NCBI GenBank assembly: GCA_937910665.1 | Contig: CALEPR010000172.1 | Span: 1 to 37,603 of the forward strand | Direction of reading: 5' to 3' | Length of the DNA: 37,603 nt | Origin: an uncultured Selenomonadales bacterium | GTDB taxonomy: Bacteria; Bacillota; Negativicutes; Selenomonadales; Selenomonadaceae | In this document: positions 1 through 8,246 of the stretch, piece after piece | How the letters are laid out: each line of letters opens with the position of its first letter | How positions within the stretch are numbered: position 1 is the first letter of the stretch | Made by a program: the position numbers and the translations under genes | The notes under the pieces: generated by a model | The model's database searches: none | The model's input: only the letters and a program-made list of their open reading frames with translations | What the model was told of the DNA's origin: nothing

Positions 1-933
1 CAAGTGTACACTTTTCTCGCTAACAAGCATATCTTTCCTAAATTTGGCAGTTTGATAATTCAAGAATTAACACCTGCAAAATTGGACGGCTGGATTCGTG
101 AACTTTTAAAAGCCGGATACTCAAAAAGTACAATCAGTCACGTTCACACAATTATTCGTCGCGCTTTGGATTATGCGGTGTATCCTGCGGAGTTAATTTC
201 TTCCAATCCTGCAAATTATATCAAAGTTCCAAAAAAAGCACCGACTAATATTATCAAGCGTCATATTATCACAAAAGAAAAATTGAATGAATTGCTTGAA
301 AAAAATCCTTTCGGAACGCCGTACTACATACCGATTTTAATTTTGTTCTGCACAGGTGTAAGGATAGGTGAACTTCTCGGCTTAACTTGGGACAACATTG
401 ATTTAGATAAAAAAATTATCACTTTAGACAAGCAAGTTGTTTATATTAGCAAGCGCGGATATTTTTTCACGACGCTGAAAACTTGGTCAAGCAACAGGTA
501 CATCGTTATCGATAATTTTCTTGCAGGAGAATTGCGACGTTGGCAGAATAAGCAACAGGAAAATGAAATTGCCGCCGGTGATTCATACGTTTACATTTAC
601 TGCGACGCAGAGAATAAAATTTTTCATCAATCAAAAGGCATTGGTGAAATTGCAGATAAAAAAGTGCCTATGCTTTGTACTAGGGCTGACGGCAGAATGA
701 TTTTGAGAGAGCCATTCACAAAATTATTGCAAAATGAAGGAATAAACGCACATTCATTCCGCCATACTCACGCAACAATGCTGATAGAAAACGGTGCAAC
801 GCCGAAAGGTGTGGCAGGTCGGCTCGGACATTCAAACACACTTATTACTCAGAATCTCTACACGCACAACACAAAAAAGTTGCAAGACGACACGGCAGAG
901 ATTTTTTCCAAAACAATGCAGACAACAACCTAA
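1..933 (+). CDS. Tyrosine recombinase / phage-type integrase, 5' end outside window
   Basis: Site-specific recombinase of the lambda-integrase family, cutting and joining DNA at attachment sites of a mobile element. The reading frame is open back to base 1, so the true start and most of the SAM-like core-binding domain lie off the window. Counting from the GTG at base 4, the full catalytic set is visible: Arg120 in CTGVRIGELLGLTW, Lys159 in the beta hairpin, His250 and Arg253 in HSFRH, His276 in LGHS and the nucleophile Tyr286 in NLYTH. Integrases of Tn916/phage type are about 370-400 aa, so roughly 70-90 residues are missing. The gene points toward the pfp gene and ends in a cluster of short repeats (917-961) that may be the element end. 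The active site is intact, so it is probably functional. What it mobilises lies to the left and cannot be seen. Confidence 0.9.
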   Translation, partial: QVYTFLANKHIFPKFGSLIIQELTPAKLDGWIRELLKAGYSKSTISHVHTIIRRALDYAVYPAELISSNPANYIKVPKKAPTNIIKRHIITKEKLNELLEKNPFGTPYYIPILILFCTGVRIGELLGLTWDNIDLDKKIITLDKQVVYISKRGYFFTTLKTWSSNRYIVIDNFLAGELRRWQNKQQENEIAAGDSYVYIYCDAENKIFHQSKGIGEIADKKVPMLCTRADGRMILREPFTKLLQNEGINAHSFRHTHATMLIENGATPKGVAGRLGHSNTLITQNLYTHNTKKLQDDTAEIFSKTMQTTT

Positions 934-961
934 TGCAGACAATCTGCAGACAAAGTTGTCT
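917..961. repeat. Three direct TGCAGACAA repeats with nested palindromes; possible integrase attachment/arm region
   Basis: TGCAGACAA occurs exactly at 917-925, 934-942 and 945-953. TGCAGA-CAA-TCTGCA (934-948) and AGACAA-AG-TTGTCT (948-961) are perfect inverted repeats, overlapping by one base. The cluster begins in the last codons of the integrase gene and ends about 45 bp before the next gene. Direct repeats beside an integrase gene are typical of arm-type or accessory binding sites in attP/attR. That role is inference, because the other element end is not in the window. Confidence 0.45.
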
Positions 962-1003
962 AAGAAATTATATATTATCTACATTAAGGAAGGAGAATTT
1001 TTA

Positions 1004-2266
1004 ATGATTGGTGTAAGAAATGTTGTAGCTATCGTTTGCGGCGGAGGTCCGGCTCCCGGAATTAACGCAGTTATCAGCGCAGTTACGAACACTGCAAATC
1101 GTCACGGCTGGGACGTTCTTGGCATGTACGACGGTTTTTCACATCTCGGACGCGGTGAGAAAAGTTATATTCGCCTCGACTCCTCCAATGTCAACAGAAT
1201 CCATTTGACCGGCGGTTGTATCTTGCGTATGTCGCGTTTCAATCCGACTAAGAAAGAATCTGACCTGCGCACGGTCGTCGACACTTTGACTGAACTCGGC
1301 GTTGGTTATCTTGTGACAATCGGCGGCGATGATACTGCTTTCAGTTCGTCAAAAGTTTCCGAGTATGCTCGCAAGCTCGGTCGCACAATCAATGTCGTTC
1401 ACGTTCCGAAAACTATTGACAACGACTTGCCGCTCCCTGAAGGTATTCCGACATTTGGTTTTGAAACTGCTCGCGCTTTCGGCACGACAGAAATTCAAAA
1501 TTTGATGGAAGATGCTCGCACTTCAAATAATCGCTGGTACTTTACGATTGCTATGGGCAGAACTGCGGGACATCTTGCACTTGGTATGGGACGCAGCGCA
1601 GGCGCGGCAGTTACAATTATTCCTGAAGAATTTCCGCAACCTAAAATTCGTCTCCAGCAGATTGTTGACATAATCATGGGTTCAATTATCAAACGCTATG
1701 TGACAGGCAAGAGTTATGGCGTTGCAGTCATTGCGGAAGGCGTTATTGAAAAAATTGCTGAAGAAGATTTTGCGGAAATTGGAAATGTTGTCCTCGACGA
1801 ACATGGACATATTCGCTATGCCGAGTTGGACTTCGGAGAAATTTTGAAACAAAAAGTTTTGGCTGAACTCAAGAGGATCGGTCTGGACTTTTCGATCGTC
1901 GACAAAGAACTTGGTTACGAATTCCGTTGTACTGCACCTATCGCTTACGACATCGACTATGCAAGAAATCTTGGTTACGAGGCGATGCAATTCCTCTTCA
2001 GAGGCGAGAGCGGCGCGCTCATCACAATTCAGGATAACCAAGCCGTTCCGATGCGATTTGAAGATATTCGCGATCCTGAAACAGGAAAAACTTTTGTCCG
2101 CCGCGTGAATATTGATTCAGTCCACTACAAAATTGCTCGCGGTTTCATGATGCGTCTTGAAAAAGCTGACTTGGACGATCCCGGTCTTGCAAACGCTTTC
2201 AGAATGGATCCTGAAGAATTTAAAAATCGCTACAGTTACCTTTTCGACAACGAGCCGACTTTGTAA
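1004..2266 (+). CDS. pfp: 6-phosphofructokinase, pyrophosphate-dependent type
   Basis: Phosphorylates fructose 6-phosphate to the 1,6-bisphosphate in glycolysis, predicted to use PPi and so to be reversible. 420 aa. It has the glycine-rich loop CGGGPAPG (residues 12-19), GGDDT (107-111), PKTIDND (135-141) and MGRTAGH (184-190). ATP enzymes carry GGDGS and PGTIDND; the second Asp of GGDD and the Lys of PKTIDND mark the PPi-dependent branch. The frame is open 210 bp upstream into the integrase, but the ATG at 1004 has the SD AAGGAGGAG-like site ending about 8 bases upstream and starts the family N-terminus (MIGVRNVVAIVCGGG). It is probably transcribed from its own weak promoter near 956-985 (TTGTCT, 18 bp, TACATT). 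It ends in an intrinsic terminator shared with glnA. Confidence 0.93.
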   Translation: MIGVRNVVAIVCGGGPAPGINAVISAVTNTANRHGWDVLGMYDGFSHLGRGEKSYIRLDSSNVNRIHLTGGCILRMSRFNPTKKESDLRTVVDTLTELGVGYLVTIGGDDTAFSSSKVSEYARKLGRTINVVHVPKTIDNDLPLPEGIPTFGFETARAFGTTEIQNLMEDARTSNNRWYFTIAMGRTAGHLALGMGRSAGAAVTIIPEEFPQPKIRLQQIVDIIMGSIIKRYVTGKSYGVAVIAEGVIEKIAEEDFAEIGNVVLDEHGHIRYAELDFGEILKQKVLAELKRIGLDFSIVDKELGYEFRCTAPIAYDIDYARNLGYEAMQFLFRGESGALITIQDNQAVPMRFEDIRDPETGKTFVRRVNIDSVHYKIARGFMMRLEKADLDDPGLANAFRMDPEEFKNRYSYLFDNEPTL

Positions 2267-2299
2267 AAATTTTTTAATGATTTATAGGCAAAAAAAATT

Positions 2300-2329
2300 A
2301 TCCTCCTATCTGCTCGGAGGATTTTTTTT
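2300..2329 (+). terminator. Intrinsic terminator after pfp
   Basis: ATCCTCC pairs with GGAGGAT around a 9-base loop and is followed by eight T. An A-run precedes the stem, so it may also serve the convergent glutamine synthetase gene. Confidence 0.85.
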
Positions 2330-2364
2330 GTGAAGTTTTCTCTGTTCTTTTCCCAGTTCGGAAA

Positions 2365-4248
2365 TTAAATAATATTTTTTTCGTATGCATCGTAAAGCAG
2401 TCGAAGTTCCTCAATTTTTTTGAAAATTTCAATCTGGAGTTTCGACGCTTTGTCAAATTTTCCTGAATTCAGCGCATTGACCAACCTCGTGAACAGAGAT
2501 TTTTCATCGATAGAATCTTTTGCAAGTTCAGCGCGGAGTACAAAAATTTTATTCCAGTTATACGCGTCCTGATCCGTGACAAAAGGTGCGTCGATTTTTT
2601 TTGCCTTGCGAACAAAAGTTCTGAGCTCCGGCAAAATTCTGGAAATCAATTCAGTTTTCCAACGAAGAAGTGCGCCTTCGCGGAAGGCAGAAATAATTTT
2701 TTCCTGCAACGCTCCTCCGCTTGAAATAATTTTAACCTTGTCGGGATATTTTTCAAACGCCTCCATATTTTCCCAAACTGTCTGTGGAGGTTCTCCGAAA
2801 AGTCTGTTGCGCTCCTTTTCCGTGTACTCTTCATAAACGTCTTGCTCACTGCGATAGGCGCGATCTTTTTCCAGATAAAAACCTTCCTCGCCTGCGTCTT
2901 TGCTAATCTCTGTCAAAAGTTCTTCCGTCGTGTGCGTGACAGACATTTTTATTCCGTCCAGAATCGCAGAATACGCCGCCGCCAAGACCAAATAAATATT
3001 TGTGTAAGGATTGCAACTGCGAAGTTCAAATCTTGTCGCCATAGGATTTTCAAGATCGCGAATCAAGCTGACCAAAATGGTTCTGTTTCTGCTTGGAAAT
3101 TTCGGAGTGTGGCCGAGCGAAGTTACAATACAAATCGGAGCCTCGAAACCGGGTTTCAATCTGTTCAGAGAATCATTCGTCGCGCTGACAAATGGATTTA
3201 TAACTTCATAATTTTTCAGCAATCCCATGAGTGCGCCGTAACCGACTGCGCTCATGTAATCTTTTTCGGGATTTTTCGCGGCGAAAATATTGTAGAATTT
3301 TCCTTCCGCAGTCACCGCCGCAATTCCAATGTGAGTGTGTTCCCCGTTGCCCGCAAGTCCCGGCATCGGTTTTGCTTTGAAACTTACTTCAAGACCATTG
3401 GCGCGGAAAATTTCTTTCACGACAGTCCGAACTATAATTTCATTGTCCGCCGCCTGAATTGCGTTGTCAAATCTCCAGTCAATTTCTAACTGCTCGCAGA
3501 CGTGAGTTAAATGTCCGCTTTCATCAATCTGCGCTTTCAAACCCCCAACTTCTTTGTGTCCCATTTCGACATGCAGACCATACTTGTCGAGTTCAATCAA
3601 AGTTTGTTCCAACGCACAGCGAACTGCTCCGTGCGTCCGCTCCCAATATTGCTCCTGCATAACTTGCGAGGCAGTCATCTCCTCAATCGCAGCTTCCTCC
3701 AGCGGAGTTTTTACCCAAAATTCCAATTCAGTCGCCGACGTGAAAGAAATGTCTGTAACTTCTTTTCCGCTGACTTCAAGTCCGCTGATTCTGGGATAGT
3801 GATGAAATAAATCAACCAATTCTTTTTTGACATGAATTAAAGTATCAGCCAAAACTGCGCGAGAGTCTACGCGCTGTCCTTCGTGAATCAAAAAACTTGG
3901 AATACGCAAAGTTCCGACAGGACGATTTGTCAAGTTGTCATAGTGTTCAAAATTGTAATCGACAAACCAATTGACTGAAGAATCGACAGGCATATCAACT
4001 TTTGCGTTGTTCAAAGTTGCGATGCCGGGCAAGACAACGCTGCTGCCGTCAGTCTGAACTGCGCGACCTGAAAAAAAGTCGTCAATGTCCTTGATAAAAA
4101 TCTGCACAGGAATTTTTTCATCTGTGTCGTTCCCTGCCAAATCAATTCCCATCAAAGACACAAATTTAATTTCAGGATGATCGCGGAGCTGTCGAATAAT
4201 TTCATCCTTAGGTGTGTTCGCTTTTATTGTATAAAGTAATTCTGCCAT
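2365..4248 (-). CDS. glnA: Glutamine synthetase, long variant (627 aa)
   Basis: Makes glutamine from glutamate, ammonia and ATP. Catalytic landmarks are in family order: ELEFW (174-178, metal-ligand Glu), GHKEVGG (230-236, counterpart of HHEVA), NGEHTHIG (301-308), TNDSLNRLKPGFEAP (357-371) and RFELRSCNP (406-414, substrate Arg). At 627 aa it is much longer than the usual GSI enzyme (about 440-470). After about residue 430 there is a helical C-terminal extension without a GS motif. An upstream in-frame ATG (4335) is ruled out because a promoter lies at 4292-4320; the ATG at 4248 has the SD GGGAGTGG. The classic adenylylation Tyr context was not identified. The gene is convergent with pfp and appears monocistronic. 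Confidence 0.88.
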   Translation of the reverse strand: MAELLYTIKANTPKDEIIRQLRDHPEIKFVSLMGIDLAGNDTDEKIPVQIFIKDIDDFFSGRAVQTDGSSVVLPGIATLNNAKVDMPVDSSVNWFVDYNFEHYDNLTNRPVGTLRIPSFLIHEGQRVDSRAVLADTLIHVKKELVDLFHHYPRISGLEVSGKEVTDISFTSATELEFWVKTPLEEAAIEEMTASQVMQEQYWERTHGAVRCALEQTLIELDKYGLHVEMGHKEVGGLKAQIDESGHLTHVCEQLEIDWRFDNAIQAADNEIIVRTVVKEIFRANGLEVSFKAKPMPGLAGNGEHTHIGIAAVTAEGKFYNIFAAKNPEKDYMSAVGYGALMGLLKNYEVINPFVSATNDSLNRLKPGFEAPICIVTSLGHTPKFPSRNRTILVSLIRDLENPMATRFELRSCNPYTNIYLVLAAAYSAILDGIKMSVTHTTEELLTEISKDAGEEGFYLEKDRAYRSEQDVYEEYTEKERNRLFGEPPQTVWENMEAFEKYPDKVKIISSGGALQEKIISAFREGALLRWKTELISRILPELRTFVRKAKKIDAPFVTDQDAYNWNKIFVLRAELAKDSIDEKSLFTRLVNALNSGKFDKASKLQIEIFKKIEELRLLYDAYEKNII

Positions 4249-4567
4249 TAAATCCACTCCCGGAAAAATTTTTAACTTTGAAGTTGCAACAAATTTATCA
4301 CAGCTGAAAAATTTTGTCGATAGTTTGAAAATCAAAAAATTTTTTCTTACAAGTGCGGAGGATTTTTTTTTTGCAAGGGGAAAATTTTTTGTCTGTAGAA
4401 GTAAGAAAAAATTTTGGGATATGATTTATTTGCAACTTACAAACAAAAATATTGCGGAAGTCATAGAAAAAATTGAAAAATTTTACAAAAGAAGATGCCG
4501 CGCAAATTGCTGAAAGTAAAAAATTTTTTTGACGCAAATCTCTGCCCCGACGAAACTTATTTCGATT
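4249..4567. other. Gene-free stretch between rsmB and glutamine synthetase
   Basis: Contains the glnA promoter and a pair of inverted arms of about 15 bp (4335-4350 and 4401-4415, AAAATTTTTTCTTAC type) 50 bp apart. A 30-codon plus-strand frame starting at 4421 has no convincing SD. No RNA gene is recognised. Confidence 0.5.
4292..4320 (-). promoter_or_regulatory. Predicted SigA promoter of glutamine synthetase
   Basis: On the minus strand TCGACA (4320-4315), 17 bp spacer, TAAATT (4297-4292). The start site would be about 35-40 bases upstream of the ATG at 4248. Confidence 0.5.
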
Positions 4568-5887
4568 TCAGAATCTGTGCATACCATTTCTAACTTTCCG
4601 AAACTTCGCGCAAAAAAATCCATCCGTGCCGTCGATGTGCGGCAAAAATTTTTTCACTTCGACAAGTTCAAAATTTTTATTCGCCGACAAAAATTTTTCT
4701 ACTACATTTTCATTTTCACGGCGCAAAATTGTACAGGTGCTGTAAACTAAAATTCCTCCGACTTTTAAAGCATTTGCTCCGCTCGACAAAATTTCAAATT
4801 GGAGTTGCGGAAGTGAATCAAGGTCGGCAGGATTTTTTTTCAATCTTAAATCTGCCTTGCGCCGAATCACTCCCAGACCCGAACAAGGCGCATCTACCAA
4901 CACTCTGTCAGCCTGTTCAAAAAATTTTTCGCCAATCTCCCTCGCGTCCAACAAAACAGGTTCAATAATTTTTACGCCAAGTCTTTTTGCATTTTGCTTG
5001 ATGTGTTCAATTTTGTGTTCGTGAATGTCAGCTGCAAGAATTTTTCCGCGATTCTTCATCAGCTCGGCAATGTGCGTCGCCTTTCCGCCGGGTGCGGCGC
5101 AACAATCAATTATAAATTCTCCGGCTTGAGGATTTAAAAAATGCGCGGCGAACATCGAACTTTCATCTTGAACTTGACACAGACCAAGTTTCAAAATTTT
5201 TAAATTGTCCAACGCTCCATGACTTTTGCAAATAATTCCTTCGGGAGCAATTTTTGATTCTTCGACCTGTGCGGAAAAATTTTTCAGTTCAGCCAAAACT
5301 TTCTCACGCGAAGTTTTTAAAAAGTTCACACGCAAACAAAGCGGCGGTTCAACATTATCAGCCGCACAAATTTTTTTCGCGTGGTCAATCCCAAATTCCT
5401 CGACAAAAATTTTTACCAACCAAGTCGGATGAAAATTTTTCAGCGCGATTGATTCTGCGTCGTCGCCTTCAGGAAATTTCGACTTCTCAGGATTTCTGAC
5501 AGCCGAGCGCAAAACTCCATTCACAAATTTTGATGCGCCGATGCCGGAAATTTTTTTTGCAAGTTCAACAGATTCATTCACCGCCGCCGAGTTTGGAACT
5601 CTGTCCATGAAAAAAATTTGATACATTCCAAGTCGCAGGACTGATAAAATTTTTGCGTCAACTTTTTCAATCGGACGACTTAAATATTTTTGCAACTTCC
5701 AATCTAAACTCACAGCGGTTTTAATTGTGCCGTAAACCAATTCAGTGCAAAATCTTCTGTCTAAGTCGGAAAATTTTTCTTGCCGCAAAGTTTTTGCAAG
5801 TTCAATGTTTGCATATGCGCCTTTCTCCGTAACTGCGTAAATTATTTTTGTTGCCGCCAATCTTACTTTATCCAAAAATTTTTTCAC
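4568..5887 (-). CDS. rsmB: 16S rRNA (cytosine-967-C5)-methyltransferase RsmB
   Basis: SAM-dependent m5C methyltransferase of 16S rRNA. An N-terminal NusB-like helical domain (about 1-135) is followed by the Rossmann methyltransferase domain: CAAPGGK (263-269, SAM binding), DAPCSG with Cys335, and STCT with catalytic Cys385. 439 aa is normal for the family. Start choice is open: the GTG at 5887 overlaps the likely SD (AAGAGGTG), whereas the in-frame TTG at 5875 lies 9 bases after that SD and gives MDKVRLAATKIIYAV. The TTG is therefore the better start mechanistically. The gene is divergent from the MATE gene, with a copy of the dispersed three-hairpin repeat between them. Confidence 0.93.
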   Translation of the reverse strand: MKKFLDKVRLAATKIIYAVTEKGAYANIELAKTLRQEKFSDLDRRFCTELVYGTIKTAVSLDWKLQKYLSRPIEKVDAKILSVLRLGMYQIFFMDRVPNSAAVNESVELAKKISGIGASKFVNGVLRSAVRNPEKSKFPEGDDAESIALKNFHPTWLVKIFVEEFGIDHAKKICAADNVEPPLCLRVNFLKTSREKVLAELKNFSAQVEESKIAPEGIICKSHGALDNLKILKLGLCQVQDESSMFAAHFLNPQAGEFIIDCCAAPGGKATHIAELMKNRGKILAADIHEHKIEHIKQNAKRLGVKIIEPVLLDAREIGEKFFEQADRVLVDAPCSGLGVIRRKADLRLKKNPADLDSLPQLQFEILSSGANALKVGGILVYSTCTILRRENENVVEKFLSANKNFELVEVKKFLPHIDGTDGFFCAKFRKVRNGMHRF

Positions 5888-5906
5888 CTCTTACAGTAAA
5901 TCTAAA

Positions 5907-6025
5907 AACTTGTATTCACAAGTTCCGAGAATAAGTGATAAAGGAGGAATTAGTTGTTAGTTTTTTTTCTAACCGCTAACCACTAATTCCCAGCCCCTTA
6001 ACTCTGAAACTTTGAATACAGTTTC
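5907..6025. repeat. Dispersed three-hairpin element, copy A
   Basis: Hairpin beta AACTTGT-attc-ACAAGTT (5907-5924). Central hairpin with 15-bp arms (5946-5960 against 5976-5990, one mismatch) around a T-rich loop. Hairpin alpha GAAACTTT-gaat-ACAGTTTC (6004-6025 region, one mismatch). Same parts as copies at 22313-22413, 32766-32854 and 37029-37119. It lies between divergent genes. Confidence 0.7.
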
Positions 6026-6098
6026 TAAAAATTTCTAAAAGTTTTCGCGTATTATAGCAATTTTATGTTACAATGTAAAAAATTTTGGGGGTGTATGT

Positions 6099-7448
6099 AT
6101 GAGTGAAGATTTTTTTTCGACCGTGAAGGAAATTATTAAGTATGGCGGTTCGACTTTCGCCGCGCTTGTCGTCATGAGTGTTTACATGACAACTGACGGA
6201 CTTTTTATTGGAAATTTTGTTGGGAGTGACGGCTTGGCGGCGATGGCTTTGGTTTATCCTGTAACAATTATTTTTATGGCGTTCGGAATTTTATTTGAAA
6301 CCGGAGGCAGTGCGGTAGTTTCTGAAAAAGTCGGCGCGAAAAAAAAAAATCTTGCTGAAAAAATTATGCTGACAAATTATTTTGTCGCGATCATCTTCGG
6401 AATAATTTTTTCGATTGCGGGAGATATTTTTGTCGAACAAATTTTAAATTTTCTTTCAAATGGTCACGAACAATATGTAACCGATCTTGCGATTGATTAT
6501 TTGAAAATTAGTTTCTGGGGTTTTCCATTTTTGCTGACAATTTATTTGACAGGCGCATTTATGCGTTGCATTGATAAACCTTTCCATGTTTTTTATTTAC
6601 TCGGCTCGACTTCGATTATAAATATAATTTTGGACGCGATTTTTATAATTTTGTTCGGCTGGGGATTGGATGGCGCAGCTTTTGCAACTGTCATCGCGCA
6701 GATTTCGGGAACTGCAATTACTTTTTGGTATTTCAGATTTTCTCCGCAAAAATTTAAAACTTCAAGCGGCATTGGCGAATTTGAATATATCTGGCAAGAA
6801 ATAAAAATTGGCGGCGGTTTTGCTATTGGAACTTTGATGATGAGTTTCATAGAATATTTTTTGAATGTAGTTTTGCTTTGGAATGAAGCGTCGGAACTTT
6901 TGGCGGCGGCGGCGATTGGAAATATAATTTTAAGTTTTGTACTTTTGCCGCTGAACGGTTTGGACACAGGAATACAGCCGTTGATGAGCAAACTTTTTTC
7001 CGCGAAACAAGAAAAAAAATATTTGCGAGTCATGCGTTATGGATTTTCTCTGACGATGATTTTAACTTTCGCAATTTATATTTTGCTGATGATTTTCACG
7101 AAAGAACTGACAGATTTTTTCATAGCGGAAGGAGAAATTGTAACGCCGGAAATGGTAACATTTTTGCGGCTGATGTTTTTATTGCAACCCTTCGTCGGAA
7201 TTTATACTTGGCTTAGCGGAATAATGGCGGCGTTAGAGGATGAATGGCGAAATATTTTAATAAGTTTAACTCCGCTTGCAGTTCAAGTTCCGCTGATTTA
7301 TTTTTTGCCGAAAATTTTGCCGATAGAATATGTCGCACTGAATTTTTCTCTGGAAGATTTTTTTGAAGCGGCTCTTGCATTTTTGCTGATAAAATCTTTC
7401 TTCAAGCAGAAAAAAATTTCTTTCAAAAAAATTTTTACCGCCAGATAA
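6099..7448 (+). CDS. MATE-family multidrug/toxin exporter
   Basis: Integral inner-membrane exporter of the MATE family (MepA/NorM-like), expected to expel cationic compounds using an ion gradient. 449 aa, close to the family norm, with about 12 hydrophobic segments in two halves. The N-terminal half carries MTTDGLFIGNFVGSDGLAAMA, matching the conserved first-helix region of MepA-type proteins. The ATG at 6099 follows a GGGGGTG SD, and a TACAAT box at 6069-6074 could be its -10 element. It ends in a strong terminator. No local regulator gene shows when it is used, and the substrate cannot be predicted. Confidence 0.9.
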   Translation: MSEDFFSTVKEIIKYGGSTFAALVVMSVYMTTDGLFIGNFVGSDGLAAMALVYPVTIIFMAFGILFETGGSAVVSEKVGAKKKNLAEKIMLTNYFVAIIFGIIFSIAGDIFVEQILNFLSNGHEQYVTDLAIDYLKISFWGFPFLLTIYLTGAFMRCIDKPFHVFYLLGSTSIINIILDAIFIILFGWGLDGAAFATVIAQISGTAITFWYFRFSPQKFKTSSGIGEFEYIWQEIKIGGGFAIGTLMMSFIEYFLNVVLLWNEASELLAAAAIGNIILSFVLLPLNGLDTGIQPLMSKLFSAKQEKKYLRVMRYGFSLTMILTFAIYILLMIFTKELTDFFIAEGEIVTPEMVTFLRLMFLLQPFVGIYTWLSGIMAALEDEWRNILISLTPLAVQVPLIYFLPKILPIEYVALNFSLEDFFEAALAFLLIKSFFKQKKISFKKIFTAR

Positions 7449-7454
7449 AAAAAA

Positions 7455-7485
7455 TTTTCCTCTGCACAGTGCAGAGGATTTTTTT
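7455..7485 (+). terminator. Intrinsic terminator after the MATE gene
   Basis: CCTCTGC/GCAGAGG perfect stem (7459-7477) followed by A and seven T. A-rich upstream flank, so it probably also ends the convergent minus-strand transcript. Confidence 0.88.
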
Positions 7486-7542
7486 GATTCCGAAAAAAAT
7501 TTTTTACAGCAAATATTTTTACTTCCGAAAGAAAAAATTTTT

Positions 7543-8214
7543 TTATAATTCCAAGTCCACGACTGCGCCGCGAACTTTATTTTCAGTTTCAGATTTTTGT
7601 TCCTGTGCGTAAGGATTTTTTTGTTCGCTGCTGTGAGTTTGTTTCATTTCTGTGTGAGTTACTCCACCGGCGACAAAAACTCTGCCGCACTCGGGACAAA
7701 TATCATTATGCAAAGTCACTGTGACATTGGCAACTTCGCCTTCGCCGTTGCGCTCTTTTTCATAAGCGTTGGCGACGTGTTCATGTTCGTGACCCAAAAC
7801 GACAGTCGCGGCGATTGACGGAGAAATATGCGACGGAGTTTGGAAGGAAACATCACTTTCGTCGGAGCCGTCTTGATATTTTCTGTTCGCGCAGGTCTCG
7901 CACTCGGCGGGAGAAGATTTTTTTCCCAACGCCTTGTGAGTCGATGCGCCGGGATTTAAAATAATTCCGTGAGTATTTCCTGCCGCATCGGTGTCGTCAT
8001 CATCTTTTTTAAACAAATCAAAACTGATTGGCGAGTAACCGCTTTCCTGTGCGTTTTTGAAAAGTTTGCTGACTTCCTCAGAAACATTTTTATTTTTCCT
8101 TCCGTCCGAATGAAAATTTTCTTCGTCGAGTTGCGGAAAATTTTTCTGTTCAAGATCGGGATAATATTTTGTAAGTTCACCGGATCTGTTCGGTTCAAAA
8201 ATAATTCCATTCAT
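7543..8214 (-). CDS. SprA-related putative metalloprotease (CJM1_0395-type)
   Basis: 223 aa. The N-terminal half is low in motifs. A conserved block follows: a CETCANRKYQDGSD Cys pair, then SHISP, then GHEHEHVANA (a HExEH-type metal site), then NDICPECGRV (second Cys pair) and GGVTHT. This is the layout of the SprA-related family annotated as putative metalloprotease; activity and substrate are not established. The frame extends to 8268, but the ATG at 8214 has GGAGGTG at good spacing and starts MNGIIFEPN. It lies 32 bp after the receiver-GGDEF gene on the same strand and is probably cotranscribed, which may link its expression to that signalling protein. The C-terminal tail is polar and charged. 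No signal peptide is seen. Confidence 0.75.
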   Translation of the reverse strand: MNGIIFEPNRSGELTKYYPDLEQKNFPQLDEENFHSDGRKNKNVSEEVSKLFKNAQESGYSPISFDLFKKDDDDTDAAGNTHGIILNPGASTHKALGKKSSPAECETCANRKYQDGSDESDVSFQTPSHISPSIAATVVLGHEHEHVANAYEKERNGEGEVANVTVTLHNDICPECGRVFVAGGVTHTEMKQTHSSEQKNPYAQEQKSETENKVRGAVVDLEL

Positions 8215-8246
8215 TTCCAGACACCTCCATGTTGCTAAAAAAAATT

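Noticed and set aside
1682..2041. Minus-strand frame within pfp
   Set aside because: Antisense to a conserved enzyme and without start context.
2842..3489. 215-codon plus-strand frame opposite glutamine synthetase
   Set aside because: Antisense shadow of a strongly conserved gene, without SD and with no protein family features.
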